Shown in pieces: positions 32,526 to 40,842 of a stretch of DNA of 64,000 bases. The notes beneath the pieces are model-generated. The model was not told the DNA's origin and did not search any database. It was given only the letters and a program-made list of their open reading frames with translations. Position numbers and translations under genes: made by a program. The DNA is from Alphaproteobacteria bacterium (GTDB lineage: Bacteria > Pseudomonadota > Alphaproteobacteria > Sphingomonadales > Sphingomonadaceae). Numbering within the stretch: the stretch's first letter is position 1; each line of letters opens with the position of its first letter. The stretch lies in NCBI GenBank assembly GCA_030426245.1, contig JAUHYZ010000001.1:186001-250000 (forward strand). Reading direction: 5' to 3'.

Positions 32526-33086
32526 TCAGAAATAGCGTTCTCCGATCCGCAATTGATCCCCGGGATGGACTAGAATGTCGCTGTCGATTGCAACGCGGAT
32601 TTCCTTGTCGAAGCCTTTCCGCCAGAGAAATGCGTAAGTCTCATTGGCCCGATAGGAAAATCCGCCCGCAATCGCCACCGCCTGAAGCACCGTGACGCTG
32701 TCTTTTAAAGTGTAGCGGCCGGGATTTTCGACTTCGCCAACGATTGAAAAAGGCTCTGTGGTCCGCAGCTCGATTGTCACTTGCGGTTGAGCGAGATAAC
32801 CATCGGAAAGCCGGTCGATCATCGACAGCCGCAATTGCTCAGTTGTGCGGTTTCCAGCAGGAATTCTGCCAAGAAGAGGGAAAGAAATGTCTCCCTGGTC
32901 ATCCAAAGCGTAAACACCGTTGAGCTGTTCTTCGCCGAATACGGAAATATAGACTTCATCACCCGGCGCGAGCAGCTGTGCGGTCTGTACCCCCGGGAAC
33001 TGTTCGTTGGTGTAGGCCGTTGGAATTGCGCACGAAGCAGCCAGAAATGCCGCAGCCATCCCAGCCGCTCGAATGGAATTACGCAC
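32526..33086 (-). CDS. Short Wza/GumB-type polysaccharide export lipoprotein
   Basis: This 186-residue product has a lipobox (AAFLAASC, Cys at about 19), then LAPGDEVYISVFGEEQLNGV and IPAGNRTTEQLRLSMIDRL of the Poly_export domain. One SLBB-like part follows: IVGEVENPGRYTLKDSVTVL and AIAGGFSYRANE. It lacks the additional domains and C-terminal amphipathic helix of full Wza, like the GumB/ExoF class. It should form part of the outer-membrane export channel. It is divergent from the glycosyltransferase at 33255. A second protein of the same class is encoded at 34924, so the locus carries two. Confidence 0.88.
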   Translation of the reverse strand: MRNSIRAAGMAAAFLAASCAIPTAYTNEQFPGVQTAQLLAPGDEVYISVFGEEQLNGVYALDDQGDISFPLLGRIPAGNRTTEQLRLSMIDRLSDGYLAQPQVTIELRTTEPFSIVGEVENPGRYTLKDSVTVLQAVAIAGGFSYRANETYAFLWRKGFDKEIRVAIDSDILVHPGDQLRIGERYF

Positions 33087-33254
33087 TGAGAATCACTCCT
33101 TTTCGCCCAGGCGGGATACGGCGCGACCATAACGAGATGAACAGCGTTTTGTACCACAACAACCCGATTGCAAGAAGCTCATGCTTGGTTAGTCCCGGAG
33201 TGCGGAAAAATTGCTTCTCCTTTTTCTTGGCCTGGCAGGATAGGGTGTTCGGCA

Positions 33255-34388
33255 ATGCATAAAAGTCGAATACTGTTCGTTATCAACTCGCTTGCCGGAG
33301 GCGGAGCGGAGCGGGTCTTCAGTCGCATACTTCGGGAATCTGTAAGCCGCAGCGAAGAATACGAGATCGCGGTCGCTTTGCTCGATCAAGATCCGCCGGC
33401 CTATGGGTTGCCAGAGCACTTCACGCTTTTTCAATTGGACGCACGGCAAAGCCTGATCCGCAGCCTCATTTCACTGCGCAAGACGATAGACGAGTTCGAT
33501 CCAGATCTGGGCGTAGCTTTTCTTACGCGGGCGAATCTCGCGACTGCAGGGCTTATGCGACTGAAGGGGCGTCCCTCCATTATCAGCGAACGGGTCAATA
33601 CGGCCGCGCATTTGTCGACTGGCCGGCTGGCCGGTGTGACGCGCGCAATGGTGAAGTGGGGGTACCCCATGGCTAGCGAGATATTGGCCGTGTCGGAAGG
33701 AGTGCGACAAGGATTGATCGAAGACTTCGCGATCTCATCCGATAAGATCAGCGTTTTTTACAATCCGGTCGATACGCAGAGTATTGCCGAAAGCGCGAAG
33801 GCTTCCGCCGATTTCGAAGTGCGATCCAGCGACATTGTCGCGATGGGGCGCCTTGTCCCGAACAAGAACTTCGCGCTTGCCATCCGCGCATTTGCGCGGA
33901 GTGGCTGGCAAGGCCGTTTGCTGATCCTGGGCGAGGGGCCGTTGCGTGAGGATCTGACTGCGCTGGCGGAAGAATTGGGCGTTGCGGACCGAGTCTGCCT
34001 GCCGGGCTTCGTTGCCAACCCATATGCGGTGCTTGCGCGGGCCGGTCTCTTCCTCTTGAGCTCCAATGCGGAAGGGTTTCCCAACGCGCTGGTTGAAGCG
34101 ATGGCTTTGGGCCTGCCCTGCGTCGCGACCGACTGCCGCTCTGGCCCTGCGGAGATCCTTCGGGCCGCACATCCGGCGCCAGGCAGTTTCGCAGAAGGGG
34201 CAGGGGGGCTGCTCGTCCCTTGCAATGACGCATCGGCAATGGCTGAAGCAATCGGTGCTTTGTGCGATCATCAGCGAGCTGCGCAATTCTCGCAGTCGGG
34301 GCTTCAGCGGGTACAAGACTTTTCCGTTGCGCGCTGTGTTGAATCGCTTTGGCAGTCCGTTGAGCGTCAGCTACCGAGTGAACGATAG
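33255..34388 (+). CDS. Family 4 glycosyltransferase
   Basis: The ATG at 33255 starts the GT-B fold at once (SRILFVINSLAGGGAERVFS). The 377-residue protein has PSIISERVNTAAH, VAMGRLVPNKNFALAIRAFA, GRLLILGEGPLREDLTALAE, LPGFVANPYAVLARAGLFLL and SSNAEGFPNALVEAMALGLP with the E-x7-E donor motif. It resembles GalNAc- or hexose-specific GT4 enzymes of capsule and exopolysaccharide loci. Specificity is not assignable. It probably adds one sugar of the repeat unit. It is divergent from the export lipoprotein and convergent with a small membrane protein gene. Confidence 0.9.
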   Translation: MHKSRILFVINSLAGGGAERVFSRILRESVSRSEEYEIAVALLDQDPPAYGLPEHFTLFQLDARQSLIRSLISLRKTIDEFDPDLGVAFLTRANLATAGLMRLKGRPSIISERVNTAAHLSTGRLAGVTRAMVKWGYPMASEILAVSEGVRQGLIEDFAISSDKISVFYNPVDTQSIAESAKASADFEVRSSDIVAMGRLVPNKNFALAIRAFARSGWQGRLLILGEGPLREDLTALAEELGVADRVCLPGFVANPYAVLARAGLFLLSSNAEGFPNALVEAMALGLPCVATDCRSGPAEILRAAHPAPGSFAEGAGGLLVPCNDASAMAEAIGALCDHQRAAQFSQSGLQRVQDFSVARCVESLWQSVERQLPSER

Positions 34389-34401
34389 GTAGAGCGTTTG
34401 C

Positions 34402-34743
34402 TCAACCGAATATCGAAATCGCCGAGGCGATAATCGCAGCCCAACCGATCAAAGAACTGCCAACGATGATGGCCACACGCAGTGCACCCGGCAGCAGGTG
34501 GTCGTTGTTGCTGTCCTGCCCGGGATATGACTGCAAAATCGCGCTCTCCAGGGCGAGTTGCTGTTGCCGTGCTGGTGAAAAGCTATCAGTTGCGGGGAAA
34601 GACGCAACGTCTAGATCGCGAAGCGTCCGCGGTTGTGCACTGGCATTTCCACTTGCGTTGTGATTGCGCGCGGTTGCAGCGCGGTCGGTATTTGCCGTTT
34701 GGCTTGCCGTCGCTGGCGCCGTGGCGGCCTGAATATTCGACAT
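34402..34743 (-). CDS. Small protein with C-terminal membrane helix
   Basis: The ATG at 34743 follows GGGGAACGGAA and gives 113 residues. The first 85 are rich in Ala, Thr, Asn and Gln and look disordered (NIQAATAPATASQTANTDRA). The last 25 form one membrane helix (RVAIIVGSSLIGWAAIIASA), so it is a tail-anchored-like inner-membrane protein. I do not recognise a family. It lies head-to-head with the export gene at 34924, sharing a 180-base promoter region. Assembly or regulation of the export machinery is a guess. Confidence 0.5.
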   Translation of the reverse strand: MSNIQAATAPATASQTANTDRAATARNHNASGNASAQPRTLRDLDVASFPATDSFSPARQQQLALESAILQSYPGQDSNNDHLLPGALRVAIIVGSSLIGWAAIIASAISIFG

Positions 34744-34804
34744 TTCCGTTCCCCTGTGTCCGGAGACTTTCAATACCGGGCCAAGGTTAAAAGAAGATTT
34801 TGTT

Positions 34805-34833
34805 TTGACTGAAATTGGGGGCAGCGGTAGATT
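34805..34833 (+). promoter_or_regulatory. Sigma-70-type promoter upstream of the export/barrel genes
   Basis: TTGACT (34805-34810) and TAGATT (34828-34833) are 17 bases apart, matching 5/6 and 4/6 of the consensus hexamers. The start would be about 80 bases before the export lipoprotein gene. Confidence 0.5.
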
Positions 34834-34923
34834 TACTTTTGTCAGCGTACGAAGATTTCGCCTGTCATATTCAAAATCAATTGCTAGCGCACAACGGCGT
34901 CTGCCACAGCCATGGGACGATCA

Positions 34924-35508
34924 ATGATCGATGTGACCATCGAATTTTTCCGCCGGTTCTTCTTCCCGTTATTGCTCGGTTTCAGCATAGCCGCCTGTTC
35001 CACCGGAGGAATCCCGCCACTGCCTGCCGAGACGGCAGCGCGGACGACGGATGCCTATCGCTTGGGGCTAGGCGACAAATTGCGGATCAATATCTATGAT
35101 GAGCCGGATTTGAGCGGAGAATTCCAGGTTTCCGGGACCGGCGTGGTGAATATGCCGCTCATCGGGTCGGTGTCCGCTTCCGGCCTTACTGCCAGCGAAC
35201 TCGAGCAGGCGCTCGTCGAAGCCTTTAGTCAGGGTTACATCAAGAATCCAAGGATCGCTGTGGAAGTGTTCGACTTCCGGCCATATTACGTACTCGGCGA
35301 AGTCAACAAGCCCGGGCAGTATCCGGCCCAGGAAGCACTGACCATTCAAGCTGCAATCGCCACAGCAGGCGACTTTACCTATCGCGCGGACCGCAGTCGG
35401 ATATTCCTTCGTCCAGCTGGTGAGAACCAGGAATACGAAGTCCCGATTGAGCGTCCAATCCGTATCTTGCCAGGGGACACCATTAGAGTGGGCGAGCGGG
35501 CTTTCTAG
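34924..35508 (+). CDS. Short Wza/GumB-type polysaccharide export lipoprotein, second copy
   Basis: Starts at 34912 or 34924 are both possible; the latter gives 194 residues. After a hydrophobic leader, SIAAC is a lipobox. LGLGDKLRINIYDEPDLSGE and VNMPLIGSVSASGLTASELE form the Poly_export domain, and YVLGEVNKPGQYPAQEALTI with AIATAGDFTYRADR the SLBB part. It resembles the 32526 protein but is clearly diverged. It precedes the outer-membrane barrel gene by 33 bases and they are likely co-transcribed. It should act as outer-membrane partner of the Wzc-like protein encoded further on. Confidence 0.9.
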   Translation: MIDVTIEFFRRFFFPLLLGFSIAACSTGGIPPLPAETAARTTDAYRLGLGDKLRINIYDEPDLSGEFQVSGTGVVNMPLIGSVSASGLTASELEQALVEAFSQGYIKNPRIAVEVFDFRPYYVLGEVNKPGQYPAQEALTIQAAIATAGDFTYRADRSRIFLRPAGENQEYEVPIERPIRILPGDTIRVGERAF

Positions 35509-35541
35509 CATTCTTTTGGGGGCAATTTAGGGGGCAATCCA

Positions 35542-37017
35542 ATGGCCAAGCGAAGCAATTCCCGCACTATGAATCTGGCTGCGCTGGGCACGTGCCTGCT
35601 CCTCGGAACCCTGCAGCCCCAGCCTGCGGCGGCCCAGGCGGATGAGGACGGGCTGACCATCGGCAATAACGCAGACGATCCGACGGCTGTCGACGATCCG
35701 ATGGCAGTGGACGTAACACGGCCGGATGCTGCTCCGGTGGAAGTGCCGGCCGAGCAGGCCGACACGCGTCCGCTCAAATTGCCGCAGCCGGAAAGTTACT
35801 CTGTCACCTCGCCCGAGCTTCGAACCACACGTAGTCTGCGTTCGCAAAGTGCGCGCGGAAACACGGTATCAGGGCGGGCCCGCCGTGAATATGACCCCGT
35901 CGGCATCCGGGCCGGCAGCTTCCTGGTCTATCCATCGGTTAGCTCGAGTACGAACGGCACAACAAATTTGTATCGCCAGCCCACAGGCGATGCTGACGTG
36001 TTCTGGAGGGGTCAGGGCGCGATCGAGGCCATTTCGCAGTGGTCTCGCCACGAACTGAATCTTACAGCATCTGCTGGCCACAGCATCTATGTGCAAAACT
36101 CGACGGAAGACGCGACCACCGCTTTCGCGGGTGCTGGATGGCGCTTTGACGTCAATCGAGACATCGCATTGGAAGCGGGGGGATCATACGAACACGGTGT
36201 GTCCAGCCGCAATGCCGTGGATGAGGTGCAGGCGTTCTTGTTTCCCACAGAGTGGGACGAGATCAAGGCGGATGCCACTCTCAGGCGCAGTACCGAGCGC
36301 TGGGAGAGTAGCCTGTCCTTCGGCTTCCGCGACCGGCAGTTCAACAGCAATACCTTGCTGGATGGAACCCCGGTTTCATTCGATGACCGCGAGTTCCAAG
36401 TTTACCAGATCGGCGGCCAAGTCGCCTATGGCTTCAGTGGTGGCCGGCAGATCTTTGTCAGCGGATCGTGGAGCAAGCGAAATTTCGATGTGGTCTCGGT
36501 TCCTCGCCGCGACGTCAGGATCGCCGAGGTTCTGGCTGGCCTTGAGAGCCAGATCACGCCGCTGCTGCACGGTCGCTTCGGCGCGGGCTATGTGAACAGC
36601 AATTTCAAGGATCCAACTGTAAGAACCCGTGAGAGCTTGGCTCTCGACGTCGACTTAGACTATCTGTTGAGCGAATTGACGACGCTTTCCCTTCAGGCAC
36701 GCCGCACGCTGGGAGGCGTGGCCGACGTCAACTCGGTTGGGTTCACACAGACATATGTCCGTGCCGGGGCCGACCATGAATTTCTGCGCAATCTGATATT
36801 CTCGCTCTACTCCACTTACACCAAGGCGGACTATTTCGGTGCCAATAACGGCGATATCGATCTTTACAGTGCGGACTTCTCCGCCCGTTGGCTGGTCAAT
36901 CAGAAGATGGAATTCGATCTGTTGGTGGAATACACCAAGCGTGATGAGGCAGTCATTCAGCCGAACAACGACATCGACACGCTGTTCGGCTCCGTAGGCG
37001 TCACATATAACTTTTGA
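35542..37017 (+). CDS. Outer-membrane beta-barrel protein of the exopolysaccharide locus
   Basis: This 491-residue protein has a signal peptide ending near PAAAQ, an acidic Pro-rich linker, and then many alternating amphipathic strands (RHELNLTASAGHSIYVQNST, ERWESSLSFGFRDRQFNSNT). It ends in SVGVTYNF with the C-terminal Phe of outer-membrane barrels. Proteins like this (BBP2-type) often accompany polysaccharide export genes in alphaproteobacteria. It may help glycan secretion or anchoring in the outer membrane. The promoter at 34805 probably serves it through 34924. A strong bidirectional hairpin follows at 37044. Confidence 0.75.
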   Translation: MAKRSNSRTMNLAALGTCLLLGTLQPQPAAAQADEDGLTIGNNADDPTAVDDPMAVDVTRPDAAPVEVPAEQADTRPLKLPQPESYSVTSPELRTTRSLRSQSARGNTVSGRARREYDPVGIRAGSFLVYPSVSSSTNGTTNLYRQPTGDADVFWRGQGAIEAISQWSRHELNLTASAGHSIYVQNSTEDATTAFAGAGWRFDVNRDIALEAGGSYEHGVSSRNAVDEVQAFLFPTEWDEIKADATLRRSTERWESSLSFGFRDRQFNSNTLLDGTPVSFDDREFQVYQIGGQVAYGFSGGRQIFVSGSWSKRNFDVVSVPRRDVRIAEVLAGLESQITPLLHGRFGAGYVNSNFKDPTVRTRESLALDVDLDYLLSELTTLSLQARRTLGGVADVNSVGFTQTYVRAGADHEFLRNLIFSLYSTYTKADYFGANNGDIDLYSADFSARWLVNQKMEFDLLVEYTKRDEAVIQPNNDIDTLFGSVGVTYNF

Positions 37018-37043
37018 TTGAAGTCGGTCGCTGGCCGTCCGAT

Positions 37044-37071
37044 GCCGCAGCGGGAAGTTGCCCGCTGCGGC
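37044..37071. terminator. Perfect 11-bp bidirectional hairpin between the barrel gene and wzc
   Basis: GCCGCAGCGGG (37044-37054) and CCCGCTGCGGC (37061-37071) flank AAGTTG with no mismatch. It lies between two convergent genes, 27 bases from one stop and 20 from the other. No T-run is present, as is common in high-GC genomes. Confidence 0.6.
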
Positions 37072-37090
37072 GCGTAGCGCAAGCTTCGTA

Positions 37091-39226
37091 TCAATCTACG
37101 GAGTCATACCGCTCATAATAGAGATACTCACTGCCGGATTCTGAACGATCGCGTATGTCGACAAGCGACAAGATGCATCCATCGACATTGGCATCTACGC
37201 TATTCAGCGCGTCGAGCGCCAATTCCACGGCCGATGTCGGGGTTTTTCGCCACCGCACGATCAGCAGTACGGAATCCGCCATGGCTGAAATCGCTCGTGA
37301 CTCGGCAACGGGAATGACCGGTGCTGTATCCAGGATGATGAGATCGTAGAGGCTCTTCAGATGGCTTAGCAGCTTTTCCATGGCTGGTGAGCCAGCCAAT
37401 GAATAGTTCAAGCTGCCGCCGCCGCGCTGCGGCAGCACATGCGCACCCGATGCCGGATCCATCACGATGGCATTTTCCACCGATGCTTCGCCGTTCAGAA
37501 CATCGCGCAGCCCATATTCGATATTTTCGAGAAGCGCCCGGCTGACCGCGCGGCGCCTTACGTCGCAGTCGATGATCAACGTGCGCAGACCCATGTTGGC
37601 TGCAGTGCGCGCCAGGCAGATAGAGCTGGTTGTCTTGCCTTCCGATGCCAGTGATGAGGTCAGCGCAACGGTTTTCGGCGCAGTGGGAGCCATGCCTATG
37701 CCAAGGGCCGTGATGATCGATCGGAAGGACTCCCCAAAGACGGATTCCGGATCCTCCAATAGATAATTTGCGAGCTCGAGTGGCGCTTCGGTCGCCACTT
37801 GAGTCTCCGACATCGTAGCAACATCCGGGATGGCTGCGATCACACGCACGTCCAGGGCGTCTTCCACTGCACGGCGGGAACGGAACCCTTTTTCGTTGGC
37901 TTCGAAACCTATCGCGGTCAGCGTACCGGCCAGCAAGGCCGCAAGCAGGCCGCCCAGGCCAAAGGCCGGAAGGCTCGGGAAAGACGGAACGATCGGCAGG
38001 GAGGCTTCGGCGATCACATATGCGTTGCTGCGTTCAGTTCCCTGCGCAGCACTTGCGAGCCGGTATCGATCGAGAAAAGCCTGATAGAGTTGCCGCGTAC
38101 TTTCCGCTTCTCGTTCCAGCTCGGCGAGCCTGACAGACGCATTGTTGCCCGCCATCAATTCGCCTTCGGCGCGGTTCAGCGAAGATCTGATCGACTGAAC
38201 GCGATTTTGCGCAGCCCTTGCTTCGGCCACGACCGCAGCCTGGATATTGGCACGTTCCGAATTCAAGTTGGCTTGCTCAGCCGCGAGGCTGCGGTTGATC
38301 GCGTCGAGCTGGTTTTCGATGTTGATGATCGTAGGGTGCTTCTCGCCATAGCGGGCCATCAGGCTTTGCTGCTGGGCCAAAAGACGAGCGCGTTGTTCGC
38401 GCAGCTGGTTTACCACGGGGCTGGTAACGACATTCGAAATGGCGCCTTGACGCGCAGCTTCCGCACGTGCCTGAGCGGCGGCGGCTTCGGCCTGAGCGTT
38501 GGCCAACTGCGTGCCGAGCACCGACAGCTCTTGCTGCGCGGCCGTGCTGTCACCCTTAATGTCAACGAGATTGGTGGACGCTCGATAACGAGCGACCTCA
38601 GTTTCAGCGGCCAGCAATTCCTCTTTTAGATTCTTGATCCGATCTGCCAGGAAATCGATTTCTTCGGAACGCTGTTCACCCTTGTCGCTCTGCTGGCCAC
38701 CAATATAGGCCGCGACGATGGCTTGAGTGATCTTATGAGCCATCTCGGGATCGCTGTCGGTATATTGCAGCGTGATTGCGTAGGATTCGCCCTCACGGGT
38801 GACTTCCGTATTCGCAATCAGTGTGTTGGTCGCACGCACAATCGAAGGTTCGTCGTCTTCGTCTCCGCCGTCTTCCGGCAATCCGTAGCCGGGCTTGTTC
38901 GCCAGACCGAGTTCCTCTGCGGCTCGGCGCATAACTTCTGGCGATTCCAGAATATGGACTTCGGTGTCGACCGATGGCGAATCGGTCGTCAATTCCCTTC
39001 CGCCACTATTGGTATCAACCAAGTCGGTGTTCTGACGTTCGACCGCAATTCGCGCAATCGACGTGAATTGCTTCTCCTGAAGGAGATAGAGAATCGCCGT
39101 CAGTGCGAGCACGATTGCAACGGCAATCAAAATCGGCCGCTTATGGCGGACGAAGACGACTACAATTTCACGCGCATCGAACAGCTTTGGTTGGCTTGAA
39201 TCAGAAGCAGTATTCTGGCCGGTCAT
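37091..39226 (-). CDS. Wzc-like polysaccharide co-polymerase with tyrosine kinase domain
   Basis: This 711-residue protein has an N-terminal Wzz domain with one membrane helix (about 30-50), long coiled-coil segments (EQANLNSERANIQAAVVAEA) and a second helix near residue 425 (GLGGLLAALLAGTLTAIG). A cytoplasmic BY-kinase domain follows: Walker A LASEGKTTSS (about 524-533), A' LIIDCDVRRR and Walker B LIILDTAPV. The C-terminus YLYYERYDSVD offers the tyrosine cluster for autophosphorylation. It controls chain length and links Wzy polymerisation to export. It lies downstream of wzx and the wzy-like gene on the same strand. The upstream AAGGGAA supports the start. Confidence 0.93.
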   Translation of the reverse strand: MTGQNTASDSSQPKLFDAREIVVVFVRHKRPILIAVAIVLALTAILYLLQEKQFTSIARIAVERQNTDLVDTNSGGRELTTDSPSVDTEVHILESPEVMRRAAEELGLANKPGYGLPEDGGDEDDEPSIVRATNTLIANTEVTREGESYAITLQYTDSDPEMAHKITQAIVAAYIGGQQSDKGEQRSEEIDFLADRIKNLKEELLAAETEVARYRASTNLVDIKGDSTAAQQELSVLGTQLANAQAEAAAAQARAEAARQGAISNVVTSPVVNQLREQRARLLAQQQSLMARYGEKHPTIINIENQLDAINRSLAAEQANLNSERANIQAAVVAEARAAQNRVQSIRSSLNRAEGELMAGNNASVRLAELEREAESTRQLYQAFLDRYRLASAAQGTERSNAYVIAEASLPIVPSFPSLPAFGLGGLLAALLAGTLTAIGFEANEKGFRSRRAVEDALDVRVIAAIPDVATMSETQVATEAPLELANYLLEDPESVFGESFRSIITALGIGMAPTAPKTVALTSSLASEGKTTSSICLARTAANMGLRTLIIDCDVRRRAVSRALLENIEYGLRDVLNGEASVENAIVMDPASGAHVLPQRGGGSLNYSLAGSPAMEKLLSHLKSLYDLIILDTAPVIPVAESRAISAMADSVLLIVRWRKTPTSAVELALDALNSVDANVDGCILSLVDIRDRSESGSEYLYYERYDSVD

Positions 39227-39375
39227 ATGAATTCCCTTTCGGTCCCTTCACGTGCCAACCCTCTCTTATCGTGTTCTATTATCGGCAATTTATGCATGTC
39301 AGGAATTTTGTCCATTCGTATCACAGAGCTGCGCATGTTTTGTGTTCCGAAACAAGACATTTGTTGTGCATTTGA

Positions 39376-40710
39376 TCATGTCGGACGTACGGAGTGGCGT
39401 CGCTGCCTATGCGTTTGCTTCGACTTGGTGACTTGTGAAAGACGGTAGCTCCCGAACCCGCACAAAATACCATAGAACAGCAATCCTTCCACGATCCAGA
39501 ATGGCATGGTCGACATCGACAATATGAAGAACGAGAGATGGCCTGCGATTGCAATGTTGTGTCGCGAGCGCAAGGCCAGCCAAAATTGCCAGCCCCAAAG
39601 AACTATCAGGGCTGCCAGCCCGATAATGCCATACTCATAGAGCGTCGAAACCGCCGTATTGTGGGCATATAACTCAAACTCTTCGCTCCAGCTTTCAGGG
39701 CCGTAGCCGACCAGTTGCTGGATGGGAGAACCCCTGCTGTAGGAATCGATGTACCTGCTCCAAATGTATGCTCGGCCGGAAAAGACTGATCTTTGCTCGG
39801 CCGTAAAACTCCTGGGATCGCGGATCAGTTCCGTCTCGGGATCCAGCGCGGTCGCAATGTCGGAAAAGCGCTCCTGATTGGGCAGGATGAAAGCGGCCGC
39901 CATGCCGGCAATCAGCATCGGCATGAGTATGGTCAGGGACCAGCGCTGATTGGGGCGGAAGCTTTGCAGCAACCACACGAAAACCGCCATCCCGATCAGC
40001 GGTGCCATTGCGATAATGGTCGTGCGGTAGTTCGCCAACACAAGGGCAGCAAAGCCAATCGCGAGGCCTATTAGTCTGACAGACAATCGCATGTCTCGGA
40101 TCAGGCAGAGCACAAGCAGACCGCATGCGAGCGCAACAGAAAATCCGGCCTCGTGACTGAAACCGCCGATGAAGCTCTGTGAACCGTCACTCTCGCCCAT
40201 CTTGCTGACGTTCAACGCCAAGGATACCAGCTGATAGGCAAATGGGATGCTCATCGGCAGCAGCAGCATTTTGAGCGTTCGATTTGCCCCTACGTCTTTG
40301 CACGCATCGACAAAGGCCAGCATCACGATCGCGAGATAGCCAAACTTGGCGAGCACTTCGATCGCGTCCATAGGCACGCCGTTGATTAGGGCGCTGAGCG
40401 CAATGACAACGGCATATATTATGATCGGCATCAAAGCCGGATCGACCAGCCTCTCTCGTCGAATAAGCAATAGTCCCACACCGATCACCGCGATCGTGGC
40501 CAGCGCGCTGTAGGACACGCCGAATGGCGATGCACCGAATGTAAAAACGTGGAACTCCGCGACCACAAATCGGATCGTCACTGCGAAAATAAGGAACCGC
40601 AGGGCCCCGCTTCTAATGGTCCGGCATTGCAGGAATGCAAGAACGAGATAGGCAATTGCAATCGGTGCCGATGCCCAGAGGGGTAGCGGCGGGCTGAGTA
40701 TGCTATCCAT
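39376..40710 (-). CDS. Wzy-like polysaccharide polymerase / O-antigen ligase family membrane protein
   Basis: This 444-residue protein is almost entirely hydrophobic, with about eleven membrane helices. Between the later helices lies a large periplasmic loop containing GRAYIWSRYIDSYSRGSPIQ and LYAHNTAVSTLYEYGIIGLA. The H-N-x-x-(V/L)-x-x-L-x-E-x-G pattern is typical of the Wzy_C/O-antigen ligase superfamily. In a locus with Wzx, Wzc and no lipid A genes, polymerisation of exopolysaccharide repeat units in the periplasm is the more likely role than ligation to lipid A. It reads in the same direction as wzx and wzc. Ligase and polymerase cannot be separated from sequence alone. Confidence 0.83.
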   Translation of the reverse strand: MDSILSPPLPLWASAPIAIAYLVLAFLQCRTIRSGALRFLIFAVTIRFVVAEFHVFTFGASPFGVSYSALATIAVIGVGLLLIRRERLVDPALMPIIIYAVVIALSALINGVPMDAIEVLAKFGYLAIVMLAFVDACKDVGANRTLKMLLLPMSIPFAYQLVSLALNVSKMGESDGSQSFIGGFSHEAGFSVALACGLLVLCLIRDMRLSVRLIGLAIGFAALVLANYRTTIIAMAPLIGMAVFVWLLQSFRPNQRWSLTILMPMLIAGMAAAFILPNQERFSDIATALDPETELIRDPRSFTAEQRSVFSGRAYIWSRYIDSYSRGSPIQQLVGYGPESWSEEFELYAHNTAVSTLYEYGIIGLAALIVLWGWQFWLALRSRHNIAIAGHLSFFILSMSTMPFWIVEGLLFYGILCGFGSYRLSQVTKSKQTHRQRRHSVRPT

Positions 40711-40842
40711 CGCTTAGAGCCCCTTGAGCGGTCATGCCGGTTCCAATGCCGGGCTGCAACGCGTACGCCCGGCCATTGCGCAAATGTGGCGTCGCCGCCA
40801 GACCGGCAAAGCAGTTCACTTCATTTCCCAGCCATATTTGGG

